Assembly: GCF_017939745.1 (NCBI RefSeq)
Contig: NZ_JAGKQQ010000001.1
Span: forward strand, 1,240,001 to 1,304,000
From: Gemmata palustris
GTDB taxonomy: Bacteria > Planctomycetota > Planctomycetia > Gemmatales > Gemmataceae
Reading direction: 5' to 3'
Length of the DNA: 64,000 nucleotides
The translations under genes and the position numbers were made by a program. Of this stretch, positions 62,844 through 64,000 are shown piece after piece. The notes under the pieces are model-generated. The model had not been told where the DNA came from and did not search any database. It worked only from the letters and a program-made list of their open reading frames with translations. How positions within the stretch are numbered: the first letter of the stretch is position 1; the number at the start of each line of letters is the position of its first letter.

Positions 62844-64000
62844 CAAGAATGGCCCGTCCGATTTTCTTGTCCGCGTCCGGTGTGGCCGGGCCGCCGATCA
62901 GTCGCACGTCGCCCCAAAATACCCCGCCGGGAATCCATGCTGCCGCGCGTTCTCGTCGGACCACGAACGCCGCCACCAACGATCCGTCGCGCCGGGACAG
63001 CAGAACCTGCCCGAGCCGATCGACGATCGCGCTCCACCCGTCAACGTAGACCGATTCGCGGAGCGGGAACCGAACCGGGTCGTAGTTGGCCGGGGAGTAA
63101 TAAGCCATAGTTCTCTGTGGTTTTGCCTGTTCGGTTACCTCCCAGCGCGACGCATAGTGGAGCGCGCCGGCTTCGGTGCGGAACCGGTGTTGGTGCCCGC
63201 CGATCTTGATCGTCAGCATGAATGGTGTCGCGTTGAAATCGACCTGTAACCCGTTATGCAGTGCGGCGTGCGCTTCGGTGGCGATGGGCTGGGCGGGTAC
63301 CGCCGTGTCCGTCACCACGACCGCGTGCAGTGCGTCGCAGCGGGCGAGTAGCATCCCGTTGGCGGATAGCGCGAAGGCGTTGCGCGGGGGGTGCTGGACC
63401 TCGCCGAGAACGTCGCCGTCGGGTCCGCGGAGCAGTAGGAGGTTTCGTTCGCCGGCGTTCGAGTAGGACAGGGCCAAGACGTCACCGGCGAGTTGGACGC
63501 GGTGGAACTCCGCGCCGGCGAGGAACAACTTCCCGTCCCGGAGCGGGGCCGGGGTGCGCCAGGCGGTCGGCGGTTGTTGGATCGTGATGGCGCCCCGATT
63601 TGTGTGGAGCAGGAACGGTGTGGCCCATGTGCTGGTACTCGGGAACTGGGTCACCACGGGCAGCTCGAAGGGCGGTGCCCCGTACACAGCGCGGTCCCAT
63701 GCGAGGCACGCCAGGCTGATGAGTGTCGAAACGGGCGGCCCGGGGAAGGGGAACCGGCCGTGCGTGCCGAGATCGAGGGCGCACCCGGTGCCCGAAGCCG
63801 TGCGGACCGTGATACAGTGCAGGTCCGAGTGAGCGGACCAGTGCGCGTCGCTCGCAGCCGGGCCGAGCACGTGCAACGTGACCCGGCGCGCTTCCCGGTC
63901 GTAGTGCGCGGCGACGAGTTGCTCAGCGACGGGTGGCTCCGATGCGCCGGACGCCACGATCGGTGTGCCGGCTGCGTGCAGGGTTTCGGCTTGGGGCGCG
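62776..64000 (-). CDS. beta-propeller-type partner protein, 5' end outside window
   Basis: The reading frame is open to the right window edge, so the first codon (GTG at 63957) is probably internal and the gene is truncated. The visible 400+ residues are beta-rich with repeated short strand motifs, as in a propeller. The C-terminal part WSAIVDRLGQVLLSRRDGSL, VVRRERAAAWIPGGVFWG and GPATPDADKKIGRAILDA resembles the end of bpX-type proteins in MoxR-vWA-propeller ternary systems. It overlaps the bpX6-like gene by 68 bases, so they are co-translated. The MoxR ATPase and vWA genes should lie to the right, beyond the window. Confidence 0.65.
   Translation of the reverse strand, partial: APQAETLHAAGTPIVASGASEPPVAEQLVAAHYDREARRVTLHVLGPAASDAHWSAHSDLHCITVRTASGTGCALDLGTHGRFPFPGPPVSTLISLACLAWDRAVYGAPPFELPVVTQFPSTSTWATPFLLHTNRGAITIQQPPTAWRTPAPLRDGKLFLAGAEFHRVQLAGDVLALSYSNAGERNLLLLRGPDGDVLGEVQHPPRNAFALSANGMLLARCDALHAVVVTDTAVPAQPIATEAHAALHNGLQVDFNATPFMLTIKIGGHQHRFRTEAGALHYASRWEVTEQAKPQRTMAYYSPANYDPVRFPLRESVYVDGWSAIVDRLGQVLLSRRDGSLVAAFVVRRERAAAWIPGGVFWGDVRLIGGPATPDADKKIGRAILDAGENRGSTVSAGSARADHQPG

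Noticed and set aside
1-64000. CRISPR array, rRNA operon, integrated prophage.
   Set aside because: No regularly spaced direct repeats, no rRNA sequence and no phage structural genes were seen.

Overview
This is a high-GC bacterial chromosome segment that reads as a planctomycete, most likely of the Gemmata group. The basis is the gene content: two very large ECF sigma factors carrying their own transmembrane and extracytoplasmic domains, a sigma/anti-sigma pair of the kind abundant in planctomycetes in which the anti-sigma-like domain is fused to an alpha-2-macroglobulin, a DUF1570-like secreted protein, and a beta-propeller protein resembling the bpX6 component of MoxR-vWA-propeller ternary systems. 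The species call is inference; no rRNA lies in the window.

Layout. 1-3.03 kb: end of an unrecognised gene, a secreted Gly/Pro-rich DUF1570-like protein, and tRNA-Leu(CAG) with its own promoter and terminator. 3.03-6.2 kb: a decayed accessory patch (a 5' cupin fragment, an ArsR regulator with a beta-carbonic anhydrase, a frameshifted tspO, an IS1-like fragment and a broken ISAs1 transposase). 6.2-14.1 kb: acyltransferase, secreted M20 amidohydrolase, a metal ABC transporter missing its permease, XerC-type recombinase and a secreted thioredoxin-like protein. 14.3-22.5 kb: a large PpiD/SurA-like membrane protein, topoisomerase I with five zinc fingers, a membrane protein and an MFS transporter. 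22.5-30.6 kb: an Api92/YubB-like domain fused to TPRs, an aminotransferase-fold protein that has lost its PLP lysine, a membrane-fused ECF sigma factor, a REC-GAF regulator and a subtilase. 30.7-41.9 kb: an esterase, lipoproteins, an MCE protein, an M20 dipeptidase, a 149-bp MITE with a 5-bp target duplication, small secreted or anchored proteins, and an amino-acid permease overlapping a lone eutC. 42-52.4 kb: an ECF sigma fused to secretin-like domains, then an ECF sigma overlapping the start of a 1917-aa alpha-2-macroglobulin. 53-60 kb: DEAD-box helicase, RND efflux operon and divergent GntR/FCD regulator with a candidate operator. 60-64 kb: a bpX6-like protein and the 3' part of a second propeller-type protein that runs off the window.

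How they work together. The clearest functional units are the ArsR/carbonic anhydrase pair, the metal-binding protein/ATPase pair, the permease/EutC pair, the RND pump with its probable local regulator, the sigma/anti-sigma-macroglobulin pair, and the partial ternary system at the right edge. Intergenic DNA carries several families of long near-perfect palindromes (about 110-180 bp); one family is present twice, at 45.1 and 52.5 kb. No CRISPR array, prophage or rRNA was seen.
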